From Molanna angustata (lineage: Eukaryota > Arthropoda > Insecta > Trichoptera > Molannidae): a stretch of 64,000 nucleotides of DNA. This document shows, piece after piece, positions 41,413-53,849 of this stretch. The DNA is taken from NCBI GenBank assembly GCA_963576475.1, contig OY754982.1:19835217-19899216 (forward strand), written 5' to 3'. The position numbers were made by a program, and so were the translations under genes. How positions within the stretch are numbered: position 1 is the first letter of the stretch; every line of letters starts with the position of its first letter. Below the pieces are notes generated by a model. That model was not told the origin of the DNA. It saw only the letters and a list, made by a program, of their open reading frames with translations, and searched no databases.

Positions 41413-42961
41413 TTTTGTGACTGTCTGAATCTGTAAAAAATATTCAGGAATATTGTACATACACAATATTTATTTGATATTAATGTAATATTGTGTAGGT
41501 ATTTTAGACTTGTATCACAAGGAATTGATTATGTAATAATATTTACTTTTTATTTTATCTCAATGTTAACGAAGCTTTAATACATATTTTCAAATACTAA
41601 GTATACAAATATATTATAAAGTAGGAGAGTAACAAGAAAATTTAATCATCTGATTACAAAATAGATTAAATAATTACAAATGACAAAAATGACAGCAATA
41701 GTATTCAATAAAGGACATCATATTTGGACGATGCAAAATGATACCATGGTTTATCTTTAGATTTAATTATTCTATACGATTAAGACGTTTGTGTACTAAA
41801 AAAATTAAGACGTTTGTGGCATACTTATAAAATATCAAATAGAATATTAATTTAATATTTGACATGTATTTGAATCAATGTTTAGATAAATATTGATGCA
41901 GTTTTTCGTCGTTTCCTTTTAAATTCATAAAGATACATCCTGGTTGATTGTCTCTTAAAACCAAAAGATATTTAAGTCGTATATTATAACGAAAATATTT
42001 ACATAAAATAAACATATTTACAAGGAAATTCGCCTCCACACCTCGGTATGAAATATTATGAATTTACAGTTCGACACCATTCCTTTGAGCACTAAATAAA
42101 CTATTTGCATATTTTCGAATCAACAAAATCAATATCAAATTAAGGTCACGAATCACTAAAATATTTTGTTAAAAATATATCAAAGTATGAAATATTGAAT
42201 GTTATCACGTGGTTTTGAAGCAAATTGTACCTATTTTTTTGCTATATAATTTTTTAAAAATGGAAACAGGGAATTCAAAAATCGATTCACCTATTTTAGT
42301 ACTAATAGTTATATAGAAGGATTTTTATTTCCTAATTATTTATTCAAATACTCTTACTTCATTTTAATGGCATTTTTTTTTAAATTAGATACAATCGAAA
42401 TATTGTTTTTACTATAAAAAAATACACCAGGTATTTTTAAGGGTACATCTTTCGTTTATAAAATGATTGAACCCTATCAGCTATTATTCATCAATAAAAT
42501 ATAAAAATATTTCATTGAATATAATCGTTCATGTATGTAGGTCATAATATTGAGTTATAATGATAACTGTGCATTGTACAGAACTGTTACTTGGAATACC
42601 TGCGAAATGACAGTATTATTATTATTGTATACATTACTTTCATATCCTGTATAATACATACCTATATAATGTTATCTTTAGGCTATATGCCCTCAAATTA
42701 TAGGGCAGAGTTTTCTATTTAGGTATGGGAATTTAAAATATCATAGCCCATATTACTGAATACAGATATATGTAGTTCTCAGGAACATAGTTTTGCCCTC
42801 CACAGCTAAAGAATAGTAGAGTTCATATTTCACATTTTTTAAACATATTTTGGTGTACATACATAAATCAATTTTTCAAAAAATATTATGAAGAGATTGT
42901 GTAGGTACATTTTCTCTTTAAATATGTGCTTGTGATAAATATTTACTTAGATACAACAATG
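41413..42961. other. AT-rich non-coding stretch
   Basis: No gene or repeat supported. Confidence 0.45.
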
Positions 42962-43012
42962 TATGTACATTCCTTATGCCAAGAAAAAAAGCGGTCGTGG
43001 CAGAATTCGATC
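42962..43012 (-). repeat. SINE2 B-box scrap
   Basis: 'ggtcgtggcagaattcgat' is the inverse of the SINE2 B-box region with two or three changes. About 50 bp survive. Confidence 0.45.
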
Positions 43013-43224
43013 TTGCGTCGTCATTATGTTTTTGTGCATACTAATTTTGTGTTCTCTTTAACCCAAACTATAATTTTGATTGACTTAATATTGATATCAA
43101 AGTGTAAATCACATTAAATTAGAGCTGTTTAGTTTCAAATATACCTACATAATATCTTTTATCAGTCAGTCAAAAAATATTAAGATATTCTTCAAATAAA
43201 ATGTAAAAGCCGACATAGGGCGTT

Positions 43225-43345
43225 AAGAATAAATAAATAAATGCTTGTGCTAAGGTGAGTAAATGAAATCAATCGAGGCAGGGTTCGAACATGGTCCACT
43301 GGAATGCTAGTCCAACGCAATATCCCTCTCTCTCCCAACGTAATA
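43225..43345 (-). mobile_element. SINE2, partial inverted copy
   Basis: 'atgcttgtgctaaggtgagt', 'aatcgaggcagggttcgaac' and 'ccactggaatgctagtcca' follow the SINE2 order in inverse orientation. The 3' end is truncated. Confidence 0.65.
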
Positions 43346-43807
43346 CCCATCATTTATGTCACATAAAAAAAATGAAAAATTTGTTATTTAACATATTGTC
43401 ACAATCATTTTAATCACAGAAAAATTAACAATATAAAGATTGTTTAAATAATTAGGTATAAGATTTAATTTTCTGATATTTTTAAAACAGCGTATGATCA
43501 AAACAATAATAACAACTTTGGTTGTTATACACACTCATCCACCGTCTGTTTTCCATTCTGCATCAATGGTAACGGGAGACTTTAGTTAAATTAGGTCAAT
43601 GCTTTGCTTTTTACTATCGAGTTCTCAGAAAAATAAGAAAAAAAACCTTAAGAAAACAAACCTGCCGCTTTCATCCTTTACCTGACCAAGTCTCCGGTTA
43701 TTGAGGTAATCTCGACACGACTTAAAGATTATACTGCATTCAATTAGACATTACATCAAATAAAAATATTTTCCAAAGTCCAATCAAAGAAAATGGTTAA
43801 ATATCCA

Positions 43808-44268
43808 GGGTGTACCAATATATAACGATAAGCTGAGTACTGAATGAAGGCTAGGTTATGACAGTATATAAAAAAATATGGAAAAAAAAATTAAGTCGCT
43901 TTGTTTTTGCAACAGAATATTTTTTTAAAAACTCTGAAAATCGACACAATCTACCACATTTTTAGGTCCTGTCGCTACAAATTTTCAAATTTCTCAGTTT
44001 TAATTTTTGTTACGTTATCCTGAATAACCATGCTATTAGTCACATGTACAATTTAAACCATGCATACTTAATTTAAAGCAAAAAACAAAAATTTCGTGAC
44101 CTAACTTAAACACCACCCTGTCGATTTTCACGGTTTTTATTAAAAACATTCTGTAGCGAGTAAGCGCCTTAATTTACTTAATTTTATTTTATAAACTGTC
44201 AAAACCTTGCCTATATCCATTACTCAGCTAATCGTTGACTTTTAGGACACCCTTTACACACAATTTGT
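43808..44268. mobile_element. Foldback MITE, about 460 bp
   Basis: The left arm (about 43,812-43,955: 'cagggtgtacc', 'gataagctgagtactg', 'ctaggttatgacagtatat', 'ctgaaaatcgaca') is mirrored by the right arm (about 44,105-44,260, inverse: 'aagggtgtcctaaaagtcaa', 'cgattagctgagtaatgg', 'caaggttttgacagttta', 'gtgaaaatcgaca'). The arms are about 150 bp and about 75-80% alike. No open frame lies between them and no target duplication was resolved. The 'cagggtgtcc' start is a form I have seen at insect MITE ends, but the family is not named. Confidence 0.7.
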
Positions 44269-44434
44269 ATGTCTTGAAAAATACAACAAAACTAAAAAAA
44301 TCCAAATAATCCAGTTCTATACCTCTTTCGTTTACAAAAGATCCAACCTTAACAAACACTTTTGTTTGTCTTACCACTTCCATTGTCTCTTCAACTCCTC
44401 CCAAAACTTGCCCAGTTTGTGTCTATGTAATAAT

Positions 44435-44480
44435 TTAGCTATCCTCCTGAAGAAGGGAACATCGCTCCCGCAACGTGTAT
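44435..44480 (+). repeat. Possible Penelope-like 3' scrap
   Basis: 'cctgaagaagggaacatcgc' and 'tcccgcaacgtgtataggaa' resemble the hairpin-like 3' regions of Penelope-like elements. There is no coding support. Confidence 0.25.
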
Positions 44481-44744
44481 AGGAATAATAAAAAAAGACA
44501 ATTTGTTAATTAAGAAGACATCGTTTTATTATATTTTAATTAAATATGTCATGACAAAGCGTTCAATTAAAGAATTCCATAAAATATTCACAAGTTATAA
44601 ATTACTTTTCTGTACCATAAACTATATTATTACATATTATTTAAAATATTTTACTGTACATAATATGGTTTGTCTAGCATTGAAACACATGCTTACGAAC
44701 TGGAATAAAAACTGATTAATATTATTATTTATATTATTGTAGTG

Positions 44745-45135
44745 AGAACGATGTATGACCGGGTAAGAAATGAGGACATAAGGAAGGAATGTTAGATGAA
44801 GAAAGATGTCATTACTAGAATGAAAGAGAAAACACATTGAGATGGTTTGGTCACATTGGGAGATGAATGAGGAGCGCCTGACGAAGAAAATATACAGAGC
44901 GGAAAGGAATGGAATGAGAGGTCGGGGACGTCCAAGAAAGGGATGGCACGACCATGTGAACGATATTGTGAAAGACGGAAATGTTTGAAGTGTGAGCAAT
45001 AGACGAACATATATGAGACGATGCATGAATGTGGGCGAGGCGAGAGATGCGTGACAGGATATAAAAATGTGGCGTTCGGTTCTCTCTGCCTATCCCGCAA
45101 GGGACCTGGCGTGATGATATATATGTATTATGTAC
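44745..45135 (+). pseudogene. LINE family B 3' end
   Basis: Scattered frames encode MYDRVRNEDIRKEC, RWFGHI, GRGRPRKGWHDHVND, RRTYMRRCMNVGEARDA and WRSVLSAYPARDLA, broken by several frameshifts and stops, and the sequence ends in 'tgatgatatatatgtatta'. It is the longest copy of the family in the window apart from the 15.8-16.5 kb cluster. Confidence 0.75.
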
Positions 45136-45494
45136 GTATGTATTTTTGGACATTATTTTTTAAACATTTTAATATTCATAAAGATAAATAATTATAGACA
45201 GGCAGGATGCCGCGCCGGAGTTCGCTAAAACAATATGTTATCAGAAATCCAAAATTTTAAAAATTTAATTAATTACTTAAAAAATTAAATCAATGATTAA
45301 TAGTGATATAATTTAATGATTTCACATACTATTTTATTTAAAATCAACAAAAATGCGTGTTAAGTAGGTACATATTATATTTTGTATTTATATAAGTCTT
45401 GCCGTTCACAGTATTTTATGTCTATAAAAAAATGTTTTGTACATCTTTTTTATACGATACGTCTGAATACAGTATAGTTGTTGTTGTTGTATGA

Positions 45495-45530
45495 ACACGT
45501 CACGTGGTCACGGTCAAACAGTTCATTGAT
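45495..45530 (+). promoter_or_regulatory. Candidate upstream region of gene 1 (CACGTG box)
   Basis: A palindromic E-box CACGTG (45,501-45,506) lies beside a loose initiator (ACAGTTC near 45,519). No TATA at -30 and no downstream promoter element are seen. The gene needs an untranslated first exon upstream of 45,977, and this GC-richer patch is the best local candidate. Confidence 0.2.
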
Positions 45531-45988
45531 CCGAGTGTAGCGGCATCCATACTTCCTCATTCATACTACAGCATTTAACGTACATATACATCACCTGTGT
45601 AAAATCAATATTCTTTTATCGAAATTTACGATAAAATACATATTATGTAGAATGTACACAAATACGAATACCTATACCATTGATCCAAAATACTTAAGTA
45701 TCAAACACATTTAAAAGTTGAATTACAAAAGACTTTTTTTTTATAAGATTATTTTTAGTTTGTTGTATTTTGTGTTGTTACTTCTGCATTAAACAATAAA
45801 GTTGGATATGAATCTTTATTAAATCGTGTTACAAATATCCTACCTATAGTTATAGAATGCGAGTAGAGAATATGAATTTATTAAAAAAATACTGTTTGGC
45901 CTAGTAAAAAAATCTACCCATCCATGAAATTGAATGAATAAAAAATAATAACATTGCAATTTTTGTTAAATTTCAGGTGGATTTAAAG

Positions 45989-48556
45989 ATGAGAGCACTC
46001 TGGATCGGTGGAGTATTTTCGCTTATTGCCCTGAGCGCAATTGGCGTATCATGTGCAGTTTTGCCTCATCCTCCGAATCCTCCAGACTCCAGTTCAACAC
46101 CTATTAGTAGTTCCACAGCGGCTTCAGTAGAACTTAATAACAGGTATAATGGTCATTCGATAGGTAGAACACATTCCGGGAATAAATATTTAGGATTAAG
46201 TAAATCTAAATTAATAAAAAGACTTAAATTATTTGTTGAAAAACATTCTAATGAAAGTGCAGCTAAAAAAGTCAATTTGAAATCATCTATTGCGCCCATT
46301 GATGATGAAAAAAAATCTATCAACTCTGATGTTCATATGAATGTTTACTCTATAAGTCAAAGTATCTTTTTACAAAATAACCAAATTCCACTTATAATAG
46401 TTAATCATGTGAATGTTTTGAAATTAGATTCGAAACCATCCATTGACACGTTAATTTCTAACCTAGGTACAACACAAAATAAAAGTTTAATTAACGAATC
46501 GAAAAACATCCACGAAAACAAGGATGAGGTGAAAGCTATTTCAATAAAAACAGACGAGTTGAATCATTCAAATTATACATATCAAAAAAATAAATTTTCA
46601 GCTATATCTAATCATTCTGTCAATAGTAAATCTAAACGGGCTGTCTATAATCACCTACACGAACTTTCTGAAGCGTTGCAAAATACACGCAGTAAAATTA
46701 AAGTTGTAAATCGTAGAGTCAAAAGAAATCGAACGGAACCGAAACTAAACCGACATACTGCTAAAGCTCTTCCTAGATTACACAATAATACTGAACTATG
46801 TAGTAATACTACACTTCTGGCTTATAGGCGTCGATATCTAATAAATTTACGTAAACAAATTCGAAATCATTCAAATAATACACGAATCAGTCATTCGTAT
46901 CAAAATCTACCCGTCACATATAACTGCACTCATCAAAACTCAAACGGTAGTCGATACACGCTCAAATCCCCTTTGAGAAAGTTACAAATTGACAAACATT
47001 GGCCACATTCTGACATTCAAAACGTTAACGATATATTAAACTACGAAAATTATACATCGATACCAGAAGGACTGACTGATTCTAATAATCATACTACTGG
47101 AAATATTCAAAATTATGCAATCAACACAAACCACAAGAAACCAACAATTCATAAAGTTATCACAAAATGGTCTGATACACCTAATTTTGAAAAAATTCAG
47201 CATAATTTAACACGGGAAGACGATCAATTAACATTAAATGCGAATTATCCTGAATCAAATGATGGAACAAAATACGAAATTTTCAATCTCCCAGATTCAC
47301 ACCCAGATGATGATGTAAATAAGTTTGATTTGGTAAATTCTTATGATGTAGATTATCCGACTGAAGAACACGTTGTTTACATTAGTCCTAAGCCAACCAT
47401 TTTCAATAATAACATCCACTATAACGAAAATAATAACAAACCATTGCCAAATACTATAATTATACCTTCTAAGCCAGGATCTTATTCGTCCATTCCTATA
47501 AATGTCGCTTCTCCTCAATTCATTTATAATACTAATGCTGATCCAAATAACCCCGACTCTGAGGATGAGAGGTTTCCAAATTATGACGACCGCCTGCCAC
47601 AAACAAATTCATCGGATGATTGTCCAACAGTATATATAACAATCAATAATACAGTAGTTCCTGAAACAAAAGAAGGTTGCGCTGACATTCATTTAATAAT
47701 AAATTCAAAAGTTCAGGCAAATAATATATTTACTTCCGATGAGCCTGCGCCAGAAGACATTCCAGATTACGGACCTGAAAATGAAGGAGGTAATTCTTAT
47801 CTACCAGTAGTTCCAATTGTACCAGTAGCCGTAGCACCTGTAGCTGAAACATCATTGGTAAGTGGCTCTGCAGCTCAAGGAGCAGGAGTCCTTTCAGACA
47901 CAGTGGGTAGTACACTGGTTTCCCAAGACGCAAGTAACGCCGTTGCTGCAAATGCAGGAATTGTTGGTGGTGCGCTACCAATCGGTGGCGCTGGAGGACC
48001 GCCAAAAGGTTCTACAAACTTGGGACTAAAACCAGGTATCGATGACGACGATGATGATGGATTAACTAGTTTATCCAGTTGGTTACATTCAGCGGCAGAC
48101 ATTTTCTCGTGGATGACGTTTTTAAGTCCTTTGAATTACGGAATGCTTTCGTTGTTCATGGCACCTATAGCCATATTTGCGGTTGGTGGAGTAAGTCTGG
48201 CAGCATTGATGACACCGTGGGCGTGGTCAGGTGTATTAGAAAGAAATGCCAAGAATGCGGTTTATATTGAGAGGAGGCCGGAATGGTTCTGGAAGTGGGA
48301 TGAAAACCATAAAACTTGGAACTGGGCAACGATATCTGACAGACATGATAGGTTCAGAAATCCTAGGTTTAATATCGGCGACAGCATTTTTAATAAATCA
48401 ATAAGGACATTGAAAGACTTTTTTGGTAGCACGTACGAATTTATTAAAAAGATATTTACAGTCAAGTCTTCAAATGATAATGTCTCATTTCGAAACAGAC
48501 ATAAAAGAAGTGTGACAAGAGAATATTGGAAGAAAAGACGAAAACGGAGTTCATAA
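45989..48556 (+). CDS. Gene 1: secreted or membrane-tethered Asn-rich protein, unknown function
   Basis: 855 residues in one coding exon. A splice acceptor (tttcag, 45,971-45,976) sits 12 bases before the ATG at 45,989, so the first exon is non-coding; the GTG at 45,977 is not the start. Residues 1-23 (MRALWIGGVFSLIALSAIGV plus SCA) are a signal peptide. Residues 25-560 are polar, rich in Asn, Ser, His and Lys, with many N-x-S/T sites and dibasic sites (SKRAVYN, RVKRNR). Near 550-580 a Cys pair motif DDCPTVYITINNT and GCADIHLIIN is followed by an acidic, then Pro/Val/Ala/Gly region, a D-run, and a hydrophobic segment at about 710-745 (GMLSLFMAPIAIFAVGGVSL). The tail is basic (HKRSVTREYWKKRRKR). 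No family recognised; an extracellular role is inferred. Confidence 0.85.
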   Translation: MRALWIGGVFSLIALSAIGVSCAVLPHPPNPPDSSSTPISSSTAASVELNNRYNGHSIGRTHSGNKYLGLSKSKLIKRLKLFVEKHSNESAAKKVNLKSSIAPIDDEKKSINSDVHMNVYSISQSIFLQNNQIPLIIVNHVNVLKLDSKPSIDTLISNLGTTQNKSLINESKNIHENKDEVKAISIKTDELNHSNYTYQKNKFSAISNHSVNSKSKRAVYNHLHELSEALQNTRSKIKVVNRRVKRNRTEPKLNRHTAKALPRLHNNTELCSNTTLLAYRRRYLINLRKQIRNHSNNTRISHSYQNLPVTYNCTHQNSNGSRYTLKSPLRKLQIDKHWPHSDIQNVNDILNYENYTSIPEGLTDSNNHTTGNIQNYAINTNHKKPTIHKVITKWSDTPNFEKIQHNLTREDDQLTLNANYPESNDGTKYEIFNLPDSHPDDDVNKFDLVNSYDVDYPTEEHVVYISPKPTIFNNNIHYNENNNKPLPNTIIIPSKPGSYSSIPINVASPQFIYNTNADPNNPDSEDERFPNYDDRLPQTNSSDDCPTVYITINNTVVPETKEGCADIHLIINSKVQANNIFTSDEPAPEDIPDYGPENEGGNSYLPVVPIVPVAVAPVAETSLVSGSAAQGAGVLSDTVGSTLVSQDASNAVAANAGIVGGALPIGGAGGPPKGSTNLGLKPGIDDDDDDGLTSLSSWLHSAADIFSWMTFLSPLNYGMLSLFMAPIAIFAVGGVSLAALMTPWAWSGVLERNAKNAVYIERRPEWFWKWDENHKTWNWATISDRHDRFRNPRFNIGDSIFNKSIRTLKDFFGSTYEFIKKIFTVKSSNDNVSFRNRHKRSVTREYWKKRRKRSS

Positions 48557-48639
48557 AAATATAATATCTACTTTTTTCACTATGAGAGCAGTGCGGAACT
48601 TCTTTTTTCCAAGTAATAACTATTTATCGGTTTGATTTT
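48557..48639 (+). other. Gene 1 3' untranslated start
   Basis: Sequence follows the TAA stop. No canonical AATAAA is visible before the transposon relics that begin at 48,640, so the transcript end is not located. Confidence 0.3.
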
Positions 48640-48715
48640 GTATTCATACCATCACAGCATATCCCTCCATATCGAGTAACCAACGACAGATATGCGGGTT
48701 ATAAAAAATGGATGA
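48640..48715 (-). repeat. Dispersed repeat D, copy 4 (inverted)
   Basis: 'ataccatcacagcatatccc' and 'gtaaccaacgacagatatgc' are the inverse of the D end ('ggatatgccgtgatgg', 'ctttcgctggtta'). It may lie within the gene 1 3' region. Confidence 0.6.
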
Positions 48716-48849
48716 AAACATATGCATGTATCCTTTACATATAAGTTTCGTTACTCAAAAACGATAATAATAGAAAAGAATGAAAGTACTGTTCTAAGCC
48801 GGTGCCTCATAGTTCGTTTTTTTTAGTTTATAATGATTGTGACTCACGT

Positions 48850-49705
48850 TATCTCCAAAATTATTTACACTCGCTCTAGATGTTTTTAAAACCCTCGATT
48901 GTGGTAACAAAGGTGTTAATATCAATGGCGAACTAATGAGTAATTTGAGGTTCGCAGATGATAGTCTTATTTGCCAATGATGACAAAGAATTAGAAGATA
49001 TGATGAACGACATATGCAAAGCATCTTGGAAAATTGGTCACAAAATGGATACACCAAAAACCAAAGTTATGAGCAATGCAGTGCCGTCGACGAGCATCTT
49101 AGAAGAAAAATATGTCACCGAAATGTATGATAGTTACGTTTATCTCGGACACACTATAACACTCGGTAAATAAAATCAAGAGGCAAAAATTAGAAGAGTC
49201 TAGCATGGGCTGCCTTTGGTAAACTCTCTTAAATCCTCTCAGAAGTACGCCAATTATAAAGAAAGTCTTCGACACTTGCGTTCTCCCGATTCTGACGTAT
49301 AGCTGTTAAAATGTGTTTACAAACAAAATGCTACATAATTTAGCAGTAACACAAAGACCATGGAAAGAAGAATGCTGGGTATTTCGTTAAGAGATAAAAA
49401 AACCAACTTGTGGATAAGAGAGAAAACCAAAATAACCGACGTTGTCCAAAAGATTCCCAAACAGAAATGGAGCTGGGTAGGGCATGTCGCCCGAACCACA
49501 GACTCCAGACGGACTAAGCAAGTACTAGAATGGCGACTTCGAACGGACAAAAGATGTGTTGGAAGGCCTCAAACAAGGTGGACCGATGATATTAGACGAG
49601 TGGCTGGAGGCAGATGGATGCGTTCTGCCCAGGATATGGAGCTGTGGAGGTCTCAGGGGGAGACCTATGTCCATTACTGGACAAAGTAGGGCCGAAGAAG
49701 AAGAA
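48850..49705 (+). pseudogene. RTE-like LINE fragment (family A) with GAA tail
   Basis: The frame near 48,858-48,978 reads SPKLFTLALDVFKTLDCG and LRFADD, the reverse transcriptase catalytic box. A frameshift then gives LIVLFANDDKELEDMMNDI (48,960-49,170) and, after another break, MERRMLGISLRDKK, KWSWVGHVAR, GRPQTRWTDDIRRV and YVHYW (49,360-49,689). It ends 'gggccgaagaagaagaag', a GAA tail. At least two frameshifts make it inactive. The C-terminus is of the same family as 2,640-2,960. Confidence 0.8.
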
Positions 49706-50519
49706 GTGAATCACGATAGTGAGTTGGGTTGAATCACTATTCATTTTTGTTTCACAATAAAAATCATACTCCCAAAGTACATAAGTAACCAGTCCCAATA
49801 TAAAACAATTATTAAAACTTGTAGGTATGAAATATTTTTACTATTGGCATTTTAAGTATTTCCTCAATATGTATAAAAATTATTATGATGCACGTATGCG
49901 TTATAGAAATCGAAAATATTTAATAAAGAAAGATATTAATAAATTTTGACCTAGACTGGTCAACTAAATACTCGTAGTATGATAATTTGACTATGAAAAG
50001 ATCAATTCTAATTCAATACAAAATATATTTAAGTGATTAGTATTAGTGGCTTTAATTTGAAATCGAATTATAAAACGCTTATGAAATAAAAAAATATGCT
50101 TTAAAAAGGTTAATAATATGTTTCTTTTGAAATAAAATATACATACAATCGCCATTAGGAACATTGGTCTAGATATAATTATTTATTTTATTAAATTCTA
50201 AGGTATCCCACCCCATTTTTTTTAGATATAATGTTATTTTATTTGTTGTATGATTTTTAAAATAAAATTTTGATATAAAACAATTACATACCTACTTATT
50301 TCCCATCCCATTTTTATCCTACCAACCAATAAAAATCTTTACATATTGAATTCTTATTATTTTATGATATAATCGTACCTATTTTTCTAAATAAAAAAAT
50401 AGAGTTCATAATGCCTACATCCCGTGAGTGAGTCACGTAGTTAATAGAAAAAATAAAATAAAATTTCACCATTAAAAAAAATCACGGGAACCTTCATTAG
50501 TGTAACGTTTTACTGAAGT
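49706..50519. other. AT-rich non-coding stretch
   Basis: No gene found. I looked here for a signal-peptide exon that could belong to gene 2 and saw none. Confidence 0.4.
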
Positions 50520-51790
50520 AAAATTTGAAGTGATTGTATCAATAGATGGCAGTGCGCGCAGAAACAATGTGTTATGTTATGAAAAGATATTCATCGAACC
50601 ACTGCCTTCTACAAATAACATAGCCGTGCTGTAGATTGGCGGGAACGCAAAAATTCAAACTAAAGAGACCTATCGCGATATTACATATAAACTTGTAATA
50701 GAGCAAATATACATAATTTAATATTTGGCTGATAGAAAAATGCGTGCCAATACCATTTATTTTAAAATATGCAGATTTAATATATAATTAAAAGCAAGCA
50801 TTACGACATTTTAACATAAAATATACTTCATTGAATATTTGTTTTTCTCCTATGAAAATGTATTTTTTAACTTCGATTCTATTGATATAAAAAATTGTTA
50901 TTTTTTATTCGGCATATAAATGAGAATCAAATAATACTACTAATATTATATAATTAGTATACACAATGTAATCAAAATAATATGACATGTAACAAACACA
51001 TCCACCAAGCTTCAATTACATAAGAATAATTCACCCATTAGGTTAAGAATATTTTCATTAGATACTTTCTTATAATTCCATGTTTGATACTTTTAAAATT
51101 ACCTGATATTGCATTCTAAAATAAAGTATTTGTATTTTATCCTACATCTAAAAAAATATTTACTTACCATTACAGTGTCTTGAAACACACAAGTGAAAAG
51201 AACCGAGAAGGGGAGTACAAAAAAAATATTAAATTGAAACATGATAAACACAACTTTATTCCACAATCTAAAATTATAAGACACAAAAATACTATATACA
51301 TGACAAGCAACTAGTGTTAATACCGGTTAATATATAACTTTAGGATAATGTAGACATCTGATAATCAAAAGGCAATTACCATAGGAATAAATTTACAATG
51401 TTTATTACATAGTTATATTATATGAAACTAAAATTAAAAAGGTATGTAGGAAGTGCTGTAGTTTGATGTGTATCCGGGACCGAGAGATTGAGAAGAGTAG
51501 AAATGATAAATAAGTAAATATCTTGATTTAATTATTTTGCCTTAATGTCTTGAGTTCACAATATTAAATTTGGAATATATAGGTATTCGAAATTGACAGA
51601 ATACTGTATAAAAATGCGTTTTTTTAGCAATTGTAAACAACTGACAACAGTTCAAACCACACCGACTGTTCGCAAATTCATACTAAAATTCATAGATACG
51701 AGTCGAAGTTAGGTCTCTTTAACTGTCAACGCGTTTTCTACAGCACGGCTTTGTTTGAAGCAAGGCAGTGATCGAACACATTTTTGTGAG
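50520..51790. mobile_element. Candidate inverted-repeat element
   Basis: 'cactgccttctacaaataac' plus 'atagccgtgctgtag' and 'aaagagacctatcgcg' (50,600-50,685) is mirrored at 51,700-51,775 (inverse: 'cactgccttgcttcaaac', 'aaagccgtgctgtag', 'aaagagacctaacttcg'). The ends are separated by about 1.1 kb of AT-rich, non-coding sequence. This fits a non-autonomous DNA transposon, but the outer limits and target duplication are unclear. Confidence 0.5.
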
Positions 51791-53389
51791 AAATCTTTCA
51801 CACATCTTAAACCTATGTCCTGGACTCCTGAGTCCTAAATCCTGCCTACACGATGTTTTAATTTAATCAAAAATAATATACATATTTGTGTCAATCATCA
51901 GATTATTGAAAATGTATTTTAACTCGTTCTCTAGATGATTCGAATAATTGCAATTAAAGAAATTAATATAATATAAAAAAATGAACACACCCTTTTTCAA
52001 AATTATATTTGCATATTAAATTTTTAATCGATTTTTCATTAGCATACATTAAATTACTCAATTAATTCATTTTCATTAATCTAGTTCACAGTTAAATCAT
52101 GTTTAGGAATGAACATTATTATGATTTAAATTTATATTGTAAATTTGAAACTGTAAATTTATATTGTTGCATCTTTCCGAATAAAATCCATTCAATTTTA
52201 TCAGCTGAAACGTAGAGCTTTGATTAATTTGTATGAAATACAAGATTACAGACCTCTCTTTTACTAGTCTGGAATTTAGATAAAAATCAATAGCAAAATT
52301 TCAGTAAGTACAGACAAACAAGATAAATTGTAAAGGGTGTAATATAAAAACTCAAATTTTAGCATGGAAAAGTATGTAATATGGGCATAGGTGTTCGAAA
52401 AAGATACCTCTAACATTGTATTAAATTGTTATGTGGCGACAAAATAATTTTTGTCAAGTATTTCAACCATTTAGTGTGTAGAAGAGGATAATATGTGAAT
52501 CTATATAAGTACCTATAATTGTGCTAATTTTCATATTTAAAAAAAAATAATATGACATACCTACTATTTAAATGATCAAACAGTTTTCTGTGAATAATTA
52601 TATAAATACGTAGATAGGTACAATCTTTCAATAGGGATCAATTTTACAAAAGCCACCTTTGGGTCTCCATGAAATATAAATTTGTAAATCTAAAAAGATG
52701 ATACAGAAACTTATTTTTACTTATTGTGAAAAAAATATTCTAAGGAACACGGAGAGAATTTTTAAATTGATGCACTATTTAAGTAGAAAATTTTCATTGA
52801 ACTATTTTTATATTTTTATATAGGTACCTACCTACTAATAAATCCGGTGATCCCTATCCCATCCATATAAAAAAAAAATTTTAAAATTATTAAGAAGACC
52901 CTCTAGCGGCAACAATTATAAAGACAAGGCATTGTTATACTGTTGTTTGTAGGAAGTTAAAATAGTTCAAGAATTTTTCGCTAGGTCGTGTTGCATAAAA
53001 CTTTTACAGCTTATACTTTTCTGTTCAAGTTATTCTTTTTATTTTCATTTATTTTACGGTTAAAAAAACCATTTACATAAAAAAATACAATAATAAAAAT
53101 ACATCATCTTTTAAGTAAACATACAACATTATTCAATGTTAAAGTATAAAAAAGAAAAAAAATATAGGTATAGGTAAGTAAAACAATAAATCAAGATAAA
53201 AAAAATAATTAGAACATAAAGTGAAAATGACAATAAAAATGTTTTTCCTTTTATAGAATCAAAATTCTATATTCCATGAGATATCTACATATAAGTACCT
53301 ACCTACCTACTACTAGCGGCAATCTTCGTATTGCCTGCATATAATTATAAAATGGTCGATTTTTATGCAATTCCAAGATTTCTAATTAA
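51791..53389. other. AT-rich non-coding stretch
   Basis: No supported feature. 'ttattttcatttattttac' at about 53,040 may be the inverse of another LINE tail. Confidence 0.4.
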
Positions 53390-53395
53390 TTATAA

Positions 53396-53755
53396 TTCCG
53401 TCCCTTCTGTACTTCCCGTCCCTTCTGAACTTCCCGTCCCTTCAGTACCTCCCGTCCCTTCGGTCCCTTCCGACATATCAGGCCCATTCAGTACTTCTCA
53501 TCTGTTTAGTAGGTAAATTTCGTCCCTTCAGTGCTTTCTTCCTGATTCTTCCGTCCATTCAGGCTCTTCAGTACTTCACGTCTCTTCAGTGCCTCCTACC
53601 CTTCCTTCTGTTCCTCCCGTCTCTTCAATCCCTTCCATCCTTTCAGATCCTTCAGTACCTACCTCCCTTCAGTATATCCTTCCTTTCAGTAGCTCCCGTC
53701 TCTTCAGTACCGCTACATCCCTCCAGATCCTCTCGTCTCTTCCATCCATTTAGAA
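53396..53755 (+). repeat. Pyrimidine-rich minisatellite, unit about 17 bp
   Basis: The unit reads 'cccgtcccttcagtacct' with variants (ctcttcagtgcctcc, cccttccatccttt). I count roughly 20 units over 350 bp. Reading frames through it give only a Val-Pro-Ser repeat, a by-product of the unit, so it is not a gene. Confidence 0.8.
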
Positions 53756-53849
53756 AAAAAGTCAAATGACATCATTTATGTTCGTTTTCCTATATCCATC
53801 ATTTTTAATTAAATCCTTTGTTAAATATTAAATAAATTAAAAGTTTAGT

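Noticed and set aside
45977..45988. GTG start for gene 1, four residues upstream
   Set aside because: GTG starts are not used in animal nuclear genes, the site is the first base of an exon after AG, and the ATG at 45,989 begins a clean signal peptide.
53331..53516. A small Val/Pro/Ser-repeat protein
   Set aside because: The repeated residues come only from the 17-bp DNA unit, and the frame is not kept across the array.
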